The position numbers and the translations under genes are program-made. A stretch of DNA of 64,000 nucleotides from Mucidula mucida (Eukaryota > Basidiomycota > Agaricomycetes > Agaricales > Physalacriaceae): the NCBI GenBank assembly GCA_015501055.1, contig JADNYV010000196.1, forward strand, positions 1 through 64,000. The letters run 5' to 3'. Under the pieces are notes generated by a model. It was not told the origin of the DNA. It searched no databases and saw only the letters and a program-made list of their open reading frames with translations. Positions within the stretch are counted from its first letter, which is position 1. Every line of letters starts with the position of its first letter. This document shows positions 20,555 to 32,807 of the stretch, piece after piece.

Positions 20555-21898
20555 TTTTGGAGGACTGCTCTTCCCCTTCATCTTTCCGTCCTTGTCGTAC
20601 ATGGACGTCATAAAATCGGTCAACTCATGGCTGTCAAAATGGTCGAAGGGTGGTGAACAGGAATGGTGCGTCCTCCATTAGGTCTCTCGTGTAAACCGCC
20701 ACAACTTTGCGTCCGTCCAGCCGTGATTTCCTTCTCTTACACCACTCTAATCCTTCGGACCCTAAATCGGCCGACGCCGCTTTCAATGTCTATCAGACGC
20801 TGCTGTTTTCGACTGTGGCTTGGTGGTCCACGCCTAAACTCACCGCTGAATCATTCTCTACATTCATTCAGTCAGTGGTCGACAGGCTGCCATCTTCATC
20901 TTCTACATTCCCCGGTCCATCTTTATTCGGCGAACAACTCGTGGACATGGTATGGTCTATCGACACGGAACTTGAAGAAATAGCGATAGAGCACAGGCCA
21001 CCTAACGACAAAGCAGTACCGACTCTGGAATACAAACGCGTCGAAGCTGACAAGCAAGTCTTAGTGGACATTGTTGCAAGGCTGCTGGTGTGTCTTCATG
21101 TACTAATCAATGATTCGCCGCCTCAAAGGGCACTCAGGCCGCCAAAATCCTTTCGCCCACAACTGTAGCCGAACGCCTTGACACAGCACTGCTCACGAGT
21201 GTGGGACTCTGTCCGGACAAAGCAGCATTGGATAAGAAGGAGGTCAGAACGCGAACTGGACTATTGTATGTTTCACTTTTCTATCCCGTGGATGGATGAT
21301 TCACGTATTATGTTCAGCTATAAACAGAACAAGTTTAATCTTCTGCGCGAGCAATCCGAGGGATATAGTAAACTCACAACAGAACTCACTGCTAGCCTGG
21401 GCCCTCCGCATAGCTCGAGCGATGGTGGATCCTAACCGCGCGCTTGATATCATTTTGGACATTTTCTCCACTCATTTGACGACGCGTCACACCTTCTTTG
21501 TTGCCCTCTTGTCGTTCTCCCCTTTGGCAGGCTCGTATCACCACAAGGAATCTGAAGCGAGGTCTGTTGATGATGAGTCGATGTCGTTTGAAGGGAAAAG
21601 TCTCGATGAAATTCTGCGACTGTGTAGTCCGAAGAGCACTTCCGAAGGACCATCTGACAACAATCCTCGCATCTTGGCCCAAGTTTTGGGGTTCAAGTTT
21701 GCATACTATTGTGTAAGCGCAAACTGTTCCATTCCAGCATCTTACCATGTATTCTAGTCTCCCGCCGCCTCCGAAAGTACTCCGAGAAATCTCTATCTCA
21801 CTGCTGCACTTCTCATACATCAGAAGTTCATCACTCTGGAAGACCTTGATCCTCATGTAATTATTTCTATGTCCTTGTGGCCAGTTTTTGAACAGACA
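20555..21898 (+). pseudogene. THO2/THOC2-like gene fragment
   Basis: Spliced pieces read VYQTLLFSTVAWWSTPKL, TELEEIAIEHRPPNDK, then after an intron (about 21,089-21,127) AKILSPTTVAERLDTALL. After a second intron they read YKQNKFNLLREQSEGYSKL, a signature I associate with the THO complex subunit 2 (mRNA export), and further on DPNRALDIILDIFSTHL and LYLTAALLIHQKFITLEDL. The frame breaks after SLGPPHSSSDG, and both ends stop abruptly inside the gene. Copy C lacks this whole segment: there GGTCATGAC is followed directly by TGTGGACGTTCC, which aligns to 21,899 here. It is an internal fragment, not a complete gene. Confidence 0.6.
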
Positions 21899-22070
21899 TT
21901 GTAGACATTCCAAACCAGGTAACTCAGCGGTGGACGCCCACGTGACAGAAAGCTCTTCATTGTCAAGCCATTGTCGACCCATTTGGCTCTCATCTCCGAC
22001 CACAATCTCTGTCACTCACGTCGACCAGCGCATTCACCAACTTTGTCCAAACGAAACATCACCACGGATT

Positions 22071-23193
22071 ATGGCGTCGTTAATGCAGTCTACGGCGACA
22101 TCGTCTGCCACTCCGCCTCATGCGGACTCTCCAACTGAATTTATTCAGAAACACCTGCGCGACAATCGCGTTACCGCCCCCGGCGCCCATATCTCACGCC
22201 CACCAAATCATTACCTGATCTACCGAATGTATACTGCACTCCCACCCGGTGGACAAGACAATCAGTGGAGGAGACTTGATGAGGAGCAAAAGCAACCCTA
22301 CGTCGACGCCCAGGTCGCGGCAAGCTGCTGCACGAGCAGCTCTATCCCGGTTATAAATATAAACCGGGACCGAAAAGAGAGAAGAAGGGGGATAAGTTGA
22401 CAAAGAGCTCGAGGAAAAGCCACAATGAAAGAAGTGTCCGTGGTGTCTCAGATGCGACAAAGTCCTCATTGGTCAATGGGGATAATTCGCCAGGTTATAA
22501 CGCGTCGCTGCCAGTACCCGTAGACTACTCAACTTTCCCCTCCACCGTGCCTGCTATCCTGAAGCCCGTGCACTTGGTCCCACCGCAAGATTATCCGTAC
22601 GCGCAAGAAATGCCCGGCACGTCTTCCCAAGCCTTCGACCTGTCAGCGCGTCCCGCGTTTTCGATTCCGACCAACTGTGGTTTCACCTTCACTGCGCCGA
22701 AGCCCTCGCCGCCCGTTCTACAAGCTGCCGCGCCTGCACCCTACTCTCAGTCAATCGACTTCCACGCTCCAATGGCTTCCCAGTCGTCACTGTATTGCGA
22801 CAATGCGCTTGTTGCAGGAGAAGCGCCCGCAGGAACAGACGACGCGAGTTCTCGATCCTTTCATCGACGCGCTTTCTCTAACACTATATCCTCTGTGAAG
22901 ATTATGATGGATCGGACATCCGACTTCTACCAAGACGACAATGTCGTTCAGCCTGTTGTAGAAGAAGTGGCCAAAGCAGTGACGCTCCCCGATGAATTCA
23001 ATGAACCAGAATTTGACTTGTTCGGCGTACGTTTGTTTCCTCTACCGCACGATGTCATTGTTCTCATACCCTGCTGTAGGAGTTTGTTCCCTATCATTTC
23101 AAAAGCGGGATCGATTTCCTTGCTGACGTCAACCACGCGCTTGACATTAGGGACGGCGTCGAGGCGGGGTTCTACCGTGGCTTCAACGGTTGA
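22071..23193 (+). pseudogene. HMG-box protein gene, copy B (one frameshift)
   Basis: Starts MASLMQSTATSSATPPHAD. A fungal HMG-box (DNA-binding, MATA_HMG type) follows: ISRPPNHYLIYRM, then QWRRLDEEQKQPYVDAQVAA. Relative to copy C one base is missing at about 22,320, after which the rest of the box (HEQLYPGYKYKPGPKREKKG) continues in another frame. The downstream Pro/Ser-rich region is open to a splice donor at 23,027; the intron is 23027-23079 and the last exon ends HALDIRDGVEAGFYRGFNG at 23193. The box is 10-15 residues shorter than usual between RPPN and the Trp, so DNA binding is doubtful. A nuclear regulator is the family role. Confidence 0.65.
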
Positions 23194-23459
23194 GTTCCTT
23201 TGTGGTTTTCCTTTATTGTATATCTTTATATGTCCTTTCCCGATGCTTTTCAGTTACTGTGATACCTCCTTCAATTGCTGTATATACCTCTCGTGCATTT
23301 ATTCCCGTCGTGTTCTATCATATAGTTATCAATCGAGGCATGGGAGGCCCCTTCGCTCTGTGGTTTACGAAAAAGAGACAGTGAATCGGGGCCTCTTCGG
23401 AAAGACATCGTGTTTCACCCGACTAGAGCTACGTGTCCGAGAGGTACAGTAGATTTGCC

Positions 23460-25134
23460 AACGAGGTCAACGGGGACTCTGTTTCACACTCGGAAGCGTC
23501 GACCTCAAGTCCCCCGCAATCACTGGATGGTAGTTTCTATACGAACTCGGCTTATGAATTGGTAAGAGATCCTGGCGGCGGGTGAATGATTAATGAAAAT
23601 CGGCGGTACGCACACTGGCTAGAAGGACCAAGGTCTTTCCCAACGGCAACGGAACATTGACACTTGAACATCAGTGGTCGCGAATCCGCGCATCATTGTG
23701 AATCAGTCAATGCCGCCCCTCAGTGGGCGAGCGACAGTGACTCAGATGGTACAACATCCAGTGATACCATCCGACTTACAGTTTCCTAGGCACAGAAAGG
23801 AGAAACATGCATAACGGTGAAATGAGCTGGCAACCCGCCTGCCATGACAGGAATCTAGGAGCGGCCCTACGAGCTCAGTACGTGCTGGAACGCGTTTTCG
23901 GATTACAGAGGTCTCGCGGCATTGGTAGTTCAAAACAAGAAAGGCGTGAGAAAGAATTCTGTCATCGGCGTGCTTGTTCTCCTTCAGCCAGCTGCCTTGT
24001 TCCAAACGCGAGACCAAGGCGTGTATTAGATAACAGACAAGCTCGTCGACTTGGTCTCGCTGCGGCCACGTCAACCGATGCGATATTTGCGGTATCGCGT
24101 CTGTCAAAGCGGCGTCCCTTCCTTTGAACTTTGTGTGATATGGACGAGCACGTCCATATCACTGTGCATCAGTGTATGCTCTGCTTCGTCTTATAGTCCC
24201 TTCTCCCCTTAAAGAGACAATTTTCAAAGGATTGTGTATGTAACGGATCGAAGAACACAATATATACTCCGGAAATATTCGGGAAATATGCAGCTTACCC
24301 ATAAACTCGGAGGACGAGGTTGGCGATCCATTCTTGTGGTGGATGTTGACAGATGAGGGCTAATGAGGCCAGTGATGGACGAAGACGACGCTGCACAAAA
24401 CAGTCAGATTCTGCGACAGTCTGCGCCAGAGATTGGGAGTAAGAGGTAGGAGTATTGAGTGGGGTAGAGGAACTAGAAGAGTATTGATAGGACATATTGT
24501 TGTATGAGAATCCAATATTGATATTCCAGGAGGTTATATCCCACTTGCGAACATAAAACCTTGCCCGAGGGCGTCGACGCAGCTTCACTACAGGACCGGC
24601 CTCAAACAATGAATCTCACCTTAGAAACCGGATTTCTGTGAAGGAACATCTCTCCTCGCACTATAGAATGTGCTCTTAATCATGATGGTAGTGTACAAGG
24701 GTAGAAACCCTGCCTTCGGGTCAGTCGAGGGAAGTAACATGTATTGCAAAACACCCTCCGTGCAAGATTGACCCTCGTGCTATGCATCCATCGATTTGAT
24801 TTAGAAGTACACGGTCCCATCTTTGCAATGTTCTCAGTCTCTTGTTCTGCAGAGATCATCGCGCCTTGCGCTGATCACAATAGTACATTAAATCTTGATT
24901 AACAGGTAGTCACATATACATGGAACGTGCAACCCCCCAGCACTCTCGCTGGCGATTCCAGTCCTCACAACGTGGTCCTAGCACCTCTATGATTACACGA
25001 CACTGCTTTCATGACCAGGATCGTCCGTATGGCGCGCCCTCATGAGCGCCCCGATCCAGAAATACCTGACCTTCGCAGGTTTCGACTCGCTGGGCGAAGA
25101 TTCCGATCCGGAGCAGTACTAAAAGTGCGCTCGG
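23460..25134. other. interval between HMG copy B and DUF6535 copy C
   Basis: Up to about 23,900 the sequence still aligns with the region after HMG copy C (31,400-31,850; for example CATGCATAACGGTGAAATGA is shared). After that no coding region was recognised except the small minus-strand ORF at 24,295-24,609. Confidence 0.4.
24295..24609 (-). CDS. unrecognised short ORF, possibly a first exon
   Basis: A minus-strand frame of 104 codons. From an internal Met it reads MSYQYSSSSSTPLNTPTS and ends IANLVLRVYG directly before GTAAGC, a good splice donor, so it could be a 5' exon. No family was recognised and no convincing second exon was found downstream. It could equally be chance. Confidence 0.25.
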   Translation of the reverse strand: MFEAGPVVKLRRRPRARFYVRKWDITSWNINIGFSYNNMSYQYSSSSSTPLNTPTSYSQSLAQTVAESDCFVQRRLRPSLASLALICQHPPQEWIANLVLRVYG

Positions 25135-28100
25135 TCAGTGGTACAATCCTGAAGATGATTTATCCCATACCTTATCCAACAGGGATGACGTTGAAGAATA
25201 GGTACTCGAGTCCATTGATTTGAGTATTGCTATCATCTCTTCATGCGGCGGATATAGCGTTGGAAGCTCGCTGACCACGGGGTAGGTATGTTTGTCGTAA
25301 CTTTTCCTTGACCGGTTATATATAGTGGCACCGACTTCAGAACCAAAAAACGCAAGGAGATTGTGTCGGCATGATTCCCACGCGGTAGGAGATAAACGAG
25401 AGGCAAACTTCCGAAGCTTCAGTAATCCATGATGTCCACCAACGACCAACATCTGGCATATCTCAATGGCATGATGTTCGCAAGAGAGGTAATCAACCAT
25501 TCGTTGTACTTCAGGCCCGGACGGCAGGCTTTCTATGCAGTCTACGTATGCGGCGGCCACCAGCGTGATGGATTGGTAGTCGTAAAACAAATCGGACTTG
25601 GGAGCAACAACCAAAGGCACCATGATCTCCTCGTGCACTTGGGCCAACCAGTTTCGAACGTAGAGCTCGTTCCGGACCTCAGTCCCCAGAATGGTGGGTA
25701 CCTGTCCGGGGACGATACCTGGCCAACGGATCTTGACAATCTCGGCAATGATTTCGCCCGCCTCTCTACATTTTGGGAAATCTTTGAAGATGAGAGCGAC
25801 AGTGGCTTGGATAGCCATAGGCGGAAGCTGATCGGAAAGCGGTGCAACAAGTTTAGGGTCGAGTACAAGCGTTCTGAAGAGTGCCTGAAGGATGCGCAGT
25901 TTGTGCGACGTGGTCAACATGTCGGTGAAGAAAGCCTCATTGTTGACTACGGCGATCATTGAGCGGAACGTGGCCTTGGTGATCTCCTTATGATGGTTAA
26001 GCACGGTGCTAGAGTCGACACTGACATTGTGTCGCGCGAAATTAGTCGCTGAGGACATGATATTCTCGCCCTCATCCCGACTCGTGGACTGAACGCTTGA
26101 TAGATGGATCAGTGCAAGGTTCAATATAATGTCGTGCGGAAGCTCGGCATAAACGACGTCGCGACAGAGATTGGGATACAAAATTCGCGCCAGGCACTCG
26201 CAGATTGACGGTCGCATGAGAAACGTCACGACAGATTCGAAGTCAACAGGCCTGGTGCTCGGATAGGAGGGGTAGTCGCGAATGGTTATTTTCAATTCGC
26301 CCCCATAGATGGGCAACGACGCAATATCCTTGCAGGATTGATTGATGTCGCAGACCGTGTGTTCTAGACACTCATGAGGCTGTATCAGCCAGCGAAGAAG
26401 CTTCATCCACACCAGAGATTCTCGGTCATTAATATCGAGCCAACTCGCCCCTCTCCTAAATGCGTTCTGTAGTATGGCTGCCCACGTAAAAGTATCGTAG
26501 AGAACCGTCGGATTGAGGATCTGTTCACGCAGAAACTTTTCCGCATTTTCAGGATGGTGGCGAGTGACAATAGTGGCGATAGAGTCATCGCATCTGACTG
26601 CAGCTGTACTATTGGGCGTCGGAACGGTCACCGGGGCAAAGCCCTTCGGTACGCCAGGAATATTTGCCGTCGGCGAGTGATCCATGGTCCCCCAGACGCG
26701 AATATGAGCGCGATACAGGCGCTCGTAAGCGGACTGCGTCTCGGCGGCAGTATACTCTTGTGAACCAAGGAGATCACGAATGATGCGATCCAGATTGGGG
26801 ATTCACGCGAACAATCTCGACAGTTTCAATTGGAAGTATGCTCAAGGCCTGGAGAACAATCCTCTGCACCGACGTGTTGGAAGAGATGTTATGTAACCCA
26901 GCCAGTGCGCGTGCATCCAGCGCGTGTCCTCTCTGTGCAACCAAATCTTTCTCGAGTGCTTTTAGCGACCTAGGAGTGACCTGCTGGAGCTCATGATAAG
27001 ATTTGTTCCTGTCCTTTTCGAGGTCGACCGGTTGTGACGGAGCATCGGGAGTATTCTTGAATGTCAGACTTCTAATGAGCGCGGCAGCTGCGGGGCAGAT
27101 ACCGGAATAGAGTCGGTGCCAGCGTTGGGAGAAGCCGAGGGAAGCGGTGTGAAGATAACCAAGCAGGGAATACGAGTAGCGCGTCAAGTACGTTTTGTAC
27201 GGACACGTGGGTTTGAAAAGGGGAAGTAAATTTGTGCCAAAATACGACACGAATGCAAAGAACGCTATAGCACCAACGACTATGGCGATCGGCGTGCTGA
27301 GGGCGCGAACATAAACGACGAGGCCCCCGAAGAAGAGGCCAAGTGCGACATGCATGAGAACCGGCAGTATCCCAATGATAAGTGGTACATGCCACTCCTT
27401 GAGATCCTCGTATCGGAACTGGCGAGTACGACAGCGATCGCGCGGCGTCCCGGACGAGGTCGCCAGGTATTGGTGGATCCACTGTTTTGTGAGTACAGCA
27501 AGGAGGGCTGTTGTCAAGCTAAGCGCTAAGCTCGTGAACCACAGAGCGTTGACGAATGTGCTCGTGCTTGATACGTGAACGGGGGTGTCGGGAGACAATG
27601 CGGAATGAGCGATGCCTTCGTCGGACGTAGCACCGTTGAGCATGGCCCGCTGGAGGTGGATGACCTCGAACATCAGGTTCGCGGTTACCTCGGAAAAGTC
27701 GACTTGGAGGGTTTGGGAGCTTTGAGCGACGAAGGTGGAGACGACAGCAGAGAACAATCCAGCCTAAAGTTAGGAGTCGGTGAGTGTTGAATAACATAAC
27801 AACTCGGATTACTCACGAAAACGAGCAGCACATCCAGGGCATCCCTCCAGTCCTCGACCATGTCGCTGTCAAACTTGCTGTACTCCTCAAGAAAGGTCTT
27901 CCATACCCTCGCCATGGGTCCCATCTCCTTGAACTTTTCATCCTCTGGAAATTTCTGCTCGTAGTCGTAGGGGTCAATACCTGTGGCGTATATTAGTACG
28001 CTCGTCCTATAACAATGCCAGTCACGAACCTTTTTCAACGCGTGGACGCAAACCCTTCAGGCCCAGTCTACGTTTCGACTTCTTACGCATGGGCGCGGTA

Positions 28101-28222
28101 TATGTCGGTATGGCCCGTTGGCCAACTGTCGCTTCTCCTTCATTTACAGTATCCGACTTGAAAGTCGTATTAGAGGCAGAGCGGGTGTCCGATGGCGAGT
28201 CAGAACAACCAGATGAATCCAT
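25135..28222 (-). pseudogene. DUF6535 gene, copy C (nearly complete, 2-nt frameshift)
   Basis: Exon 1 is 28222-28030, exon 2 is 27980-27817 and exon 3 begins at 27763; introns are 27981-28029 and 27764-27816. Exon 3 encodes the three-helix DUF6535 region and the soluble part. Compared with copy A, two bases are missing near 26,803 (GATTCACGCG versus GATTCGAGCGCG), so the frame from 27757 ends at 26774. The remaining 516 residues (MDHSPTANIPGVPK onward) are open from 26685 to the stop at 25135. This is the only copy in the window with a complete 3' end and serves as the reference for A and B. The function of the family is unknown. Confidence 0.85.
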
Positions 28223-29895
28223 GAATCCTGAGGCAAAGAGCTGTGGCGTATAGGATGAGATTTCGAAGCAAGGAGCACAGAAATCTGATATTTACCGAGT
28301 TCCTTATTCCTTCCGCGGCTGTTCCTGGATGGGTGTGAACACGCGTATCAAAGCAGTGCAATGGGAACGTCAATCACCTCGTGTGATATACTATGTCTTG
28401 TGCCAATTTTGGCAAAAAAAGTCCGTCCGTCTAATGGTTGCGACATCTCTCGAGGCACGGCCCCAAGTCGGCGGTGGTTTATTGTCACGATCAGACGCCA
28501 TGGACGACCAAAATCCAGGGCCTGCCGGTATTGACATACACGAAGCTATGCGTGCACCAGCTGCAGGCCGCGAGGGAATCCAAGATGGGCATGAAGACGG
28601 ATCCAGGACCCACAGACAAGGACGATAGTATCGGCATGCTCGAGGTGCTATCATATTTCAGCCTTACAAGGCCTGAAGGAGGGGATTGGCAGGGTGCACT
28701 GAATAAACAAAGTCGTCCGCACCATTATTGTATCCGCAGCCTATCCAGGCGACACGTTCTTATCATTGCTGTATTCTCCCGTCTTCCAGTCTCGTCGTCG
28801 TGGGCCCATCGAGGTAAGAAAGGAAGGCATCTGGGGAACACATGCTGGTTGCAATTCAAGTCGGATCAGGGCCCGATCGCGGTTCCATCCCGACCACCAG
28901 GACGTCCGACGCCTGACATTCCTTCTTTGACTTGCCTGTATTCAAATGACCCCGATGCGCTATTAACACTGTTCATACCGTTTGTCAAAGTGAGTACCGC
29001 TATTCCTGGAGGTCTCTCACGACGCCTGTGAAATCGTCTACTTCAATCTTCTGGTCATTACGGTGCGCGCCAGAAATGCAAAAGTGCATGCTCTGTTACC
29101 TCTGGACGTGTTTTGAAGAACGCCTATGCTCCAGCGCGTCTTCGCGTCCTCAATTTCTTGGTCTTATCAAGTTAATCGTGGAACCTTCTCTGTCCTGATA
29201 CGATTCAGACTGGGCGCGCGTCAAGTTCTAAAGGTTATTACTCGTCAGGATTACCGTCCCTCCTTGCGCCTGATGCACTTTAGACACGCCTTGCATGTAC
29301 GTTGTTCCGTGACACACTCAGAACAGTGGCTCGAGTACGAGAATAACTTCTTTAGCTCAGAGTGGCTTGTTTTCTCCATATCAGCAGCTCAAGGATGGCG
29401 GAAACCTAAAGCTCTCAGTCTCGCGCTGTAAGTAATCAACAGCGGATTTCTATCTTTGATTGGTGGCGACTCTGTACACGGTTCAGTTCCAAAAACGGGT
29501 GCGTCTTCCCGACGTCCTAAATACAGCCCTTGAAACGCAGAATTAATGATGAAGGCTAGGATTTCATAGCTCGGCGTGGCATGTCTTTCTATGGCTCGAG
29601 CGTGACTCATCGTTCGGCATTCGATATGAAGTAGCGCCACACTTTACCCGAGTTACCGGAGAGTGCGAGTTATCAAAGTAAGACACTCATTTCTTGTCTT
29701 TACATTATGACAATACTAAATGATGTTTTCTAGTTTGATTCTTCTGTGAATCTCCGTTCCGCATTATTCGACGCCCCACTTCTTACTGGTACCCGATCGT
29801 TCTCGGGGAGAGCAATCGAGCATCCTTTGAGTGAAAAATGCCTACCCATAACTGTAACCGAGTCCACGGCTGGTCTGAAGGGCTCAGGGTCATGA
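28223..29895 (+). other. duplicated spacer, copy C (no clear gene)
   Basis: Counterpart of 18,931-20,554. The same order of conserved pieces is visible, including the promoter-like block (28,280-28,450) and the CTGATACGATTCAGACTGGGCGCG region, with many small indels. No continuous gene was found. Confidence 0.5.
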
Positions 29896-30063
29896 CTGTG
29901 GACGTTCCAAACCAGGTAACTCAGCGGTGGACGCCCACGTGACAGAAAGCTCTTCAATGTCAAGCCATTGTCGACCCATTTGGTCTCATCTCCGACCACA
30001 TCTCTGCCACTCGCGTCACCAGCGCATTCACCACTTTGTCCAAACGAAACATCACCACGGATT

Positions 30064-31182
30064 ATGGCGTCGTTAATGCAGTCTACGGCGACATCGTCTG
30101 CCACTCCGCCTCATGCGGACTCTCCAACTGAATTAATTCAGAAACACCTGCGCGACAATCGCGTTACCGCCCCCGGCGCCCATATCTCACGCCCACCAAA
30201 TCACTACCTAATCTACCGAATGTATACTGGACTCCCACCCGGTGGACAAGACAATCAGTGGGGAGACTTGATGAGGGGCAAAGGCAACCCTACGTCAACG
30301 CCCAGGTCGCGGCAAAAGAGCTGCACGAGCAGCTCTATCCCGGTTATAAATATAAACCGGGACCGAAAAGAGAGAAGAAGGGGGAGAAGTTGACAAAGAG
30401 CTCGAGGAAAAGCAACAAGAAAAGAAGCGTCCGTGGTGTCTCAGCTCCGACCAAGTCCTCATTGTGAATGGGGATAATTTGCCAGCTTATAACGCGTCGC
30501 TGCCAGTACCCGTAGACTACTCAACTTTCCCCTCCACTGTGCCTGCTATCCTGAGCCCGTGCACTTGGCCCCACCGCAAGGTTATCCGTACGCGCAAGAA
30601 ATGCCCGGCACATCTTCCCAAGCCTTCGACCTGTCAGCGCGTCCCGCGTTTTCGATTCCGACCAACTGTGGTTTCACCTTCACTGCGCCGAAGCCCTCGC
30701 CGCCCGTTCTACAAGCTGCCGCGCCTGCACCCTACTCTCAGTCAATCGACTTCCACGCTCCAATGGCTTCCCAGTCGTCACTGTATTGCGACAATGCGCT
30801 TGTTGCAGGAGAAGCGCCCGCAGGAACAGACGACGCGAGTTCTCGATCCTTTCATCGACGCGCTTTTCTGACCCTTACTGCTCTTTGAAGATTATGATAG
30901 ATTGGACTTCTGACTCTCACCACAACGACGAGACCAGCGTTACTGTCAATCAGTCTGCCGCGGAAGAAGTGACGCTCCCCAAGGAATTCAATGAGCCAGA
31001 ATTCGACTTGTTCGGCGTACGTCCATTTCCTCTACCGTACAATGACATTGTTCTCACACCTGCTGTAGAAGTTTGTTCCCTATCATTTCAAAAGCGCGAT
31101 CGATTTCGTTGCCGACGTCAACCACGCGCTTGATATTAGGGACGGCGTCGAGGCGGGGCTCTGCCGCGGCTTCAACGCTTGA
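30064..31182 (+). pseudogene. HMG-box protein gene, copy C (several small deletions)
   Basis: Same start (MASLMQSTATSS) and layout as copy B. Against B, one base is missing at about 30,258 (CAGTGGGGAGAC versus CAGTGGAGGAGAC), one near 30,464 (creating TTG TGA) and one near 30,552, each shifting the frame. The second half of the HMG box is intact here (VAAKELHEQLYPGYKYKPGP), where B is broken. The intron is 31017-31068 and the last exon ends at 31182. Neither copy has an uninterrupted HMG frame. Confidence 0.65.
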
Positions 31183-32807
31183 GTTCCTTTGAGGTTTTCC
31201 TTTCTTGTATATCGTTCTATGTCCTTTCCCGATACTTTTCAGTTACGTGATACCGCTTTGATGTATGTACCTCTCGTGCATTTGTTCCCGTCGTATTCTA
31301 TCATATAGTTATCAATCGAAGCATAGACCCCTTCGCTCTGTGTTTACAAAAATGAGACAGTAATTGGGCCCCTCTTCGGAGAGACATCACGTTTCGCACG
31401 ACTAGAGCTAGTACGTGTCCGAGAGATACCTTTGAAAAGGAGGCCAACGCGGACTCTGTTCTGTCTAACCAACACTTAGAAGCGCCGGCGCCTCAAGTCG
31501 TCCGCAATTGCAGAAGAATGGTTCAATCTCCTTTCCATCCATACGGACTCGTCGCCTACATGGCTTATGAAACTGGTAAGAGATCCTGGCGGCGGGAGAA
31601 TGATTAATGAAAATCGGCGGTACGCACAGCTAGAAGGATCAAAAGCTTTAGGCATCGGTCCTTCTCAACGGCAACGGAACATTGACACAACATCACTGGT
31701 CACGAATCCGCGTATCATTGTGAATCAGTGAGTGCCGACAGTGAATCAGATGCCGTCTGACTTACAGTTTCCTGGGCACAGAAATGAGAACATGCATAAC
31801 GGTGAAATGACTAGCAACTCGTCTGCCATGACAGAACTCTACGGAAGTACGTGCTGGAACCGTTCTCGGACTACAGATGTTGCCGGGCATATGTTGGAAA
31901 CACATAGACAACAGTACGAGCTAGCTCAAGATGCGCTGAACGGGGATAACAAAGTGCTCCAGTAATCAGCGTCTCATTGTCGAACGGGATGCCATTGTCC
32001 AAGTTCTAGCAGCAGCGAAGTTGAAGAGCAGCACGAACTGAAAGCGATTCTAGTAACGCGCCTTCGGTTTGAGAGCGAGCTTCAACAGGGCCACGGAAAA
32101 AATTAGTCTGCATGCCTGGAAGGTCAGGCTCTCACGAAGGAAGGTAGCGGTTCATGTTCAAAAGGTTGAGCAGGTGATCGCGATGCCAGTTAACGTGACA
32201 CTGACACGGTGTCAGCAAGCGCCGGCATAACTTGTCTTCGTTCTTCATTGCCTCGTTAATCTGTCGTCTTGTCCTTGTTAGCGGCAGTCCAATATTTTGC
32301 ATTGATAAATCCAACAGCGCTCGAGCTGACCAGTCGGTATTTTCTGGACGAACACGGAGCACGGACCAGTGACTCCTTTGATTACGCCTTGCAGTTCCCT
32401 GATAATCACAGCAAAAGGTCTAAGTCAGCGAGCGATACAGTCCTGCTGAGTCTTGCTTTCCGGCATTGAGAATACCTCGGACACATATGCTCATAGCCCT
32501 CCAATGGTCAACTTTTCGGAGCCATTGTTTCTACTTTTCCGGCGTGAAGAGGCATTATCTCGCTTCGGCTGGCTCATGACTAGTAGGTATGCAACAGTTC
32601 TCTTACAATATGACTGACTGTGAGGCGTACTCGCAACGGCGGGAGTGTCATGCAAGGGTCCGACTTGGTGGAATGGGGCGCTACACTGGTCGTTGTACTA
32701 TAAAAGCTCTAGGTGACTGGCATTTTATTTCTTCACCTCGTCAGCGCTCTCATTCTTTACTCCTTCACAAACCTTATTACTTCATCTCTTTCTCAACACA
32801 ATCGGAA
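31183..32807. other. interval with no recognised gene
   Basis: The first 650 bp are the tail of the duplicated unit. From about 31,900 the sequence is unique in this window; its ORFs are below 80 codons and I see no splice-consistent gene. Confidence 0.4.
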
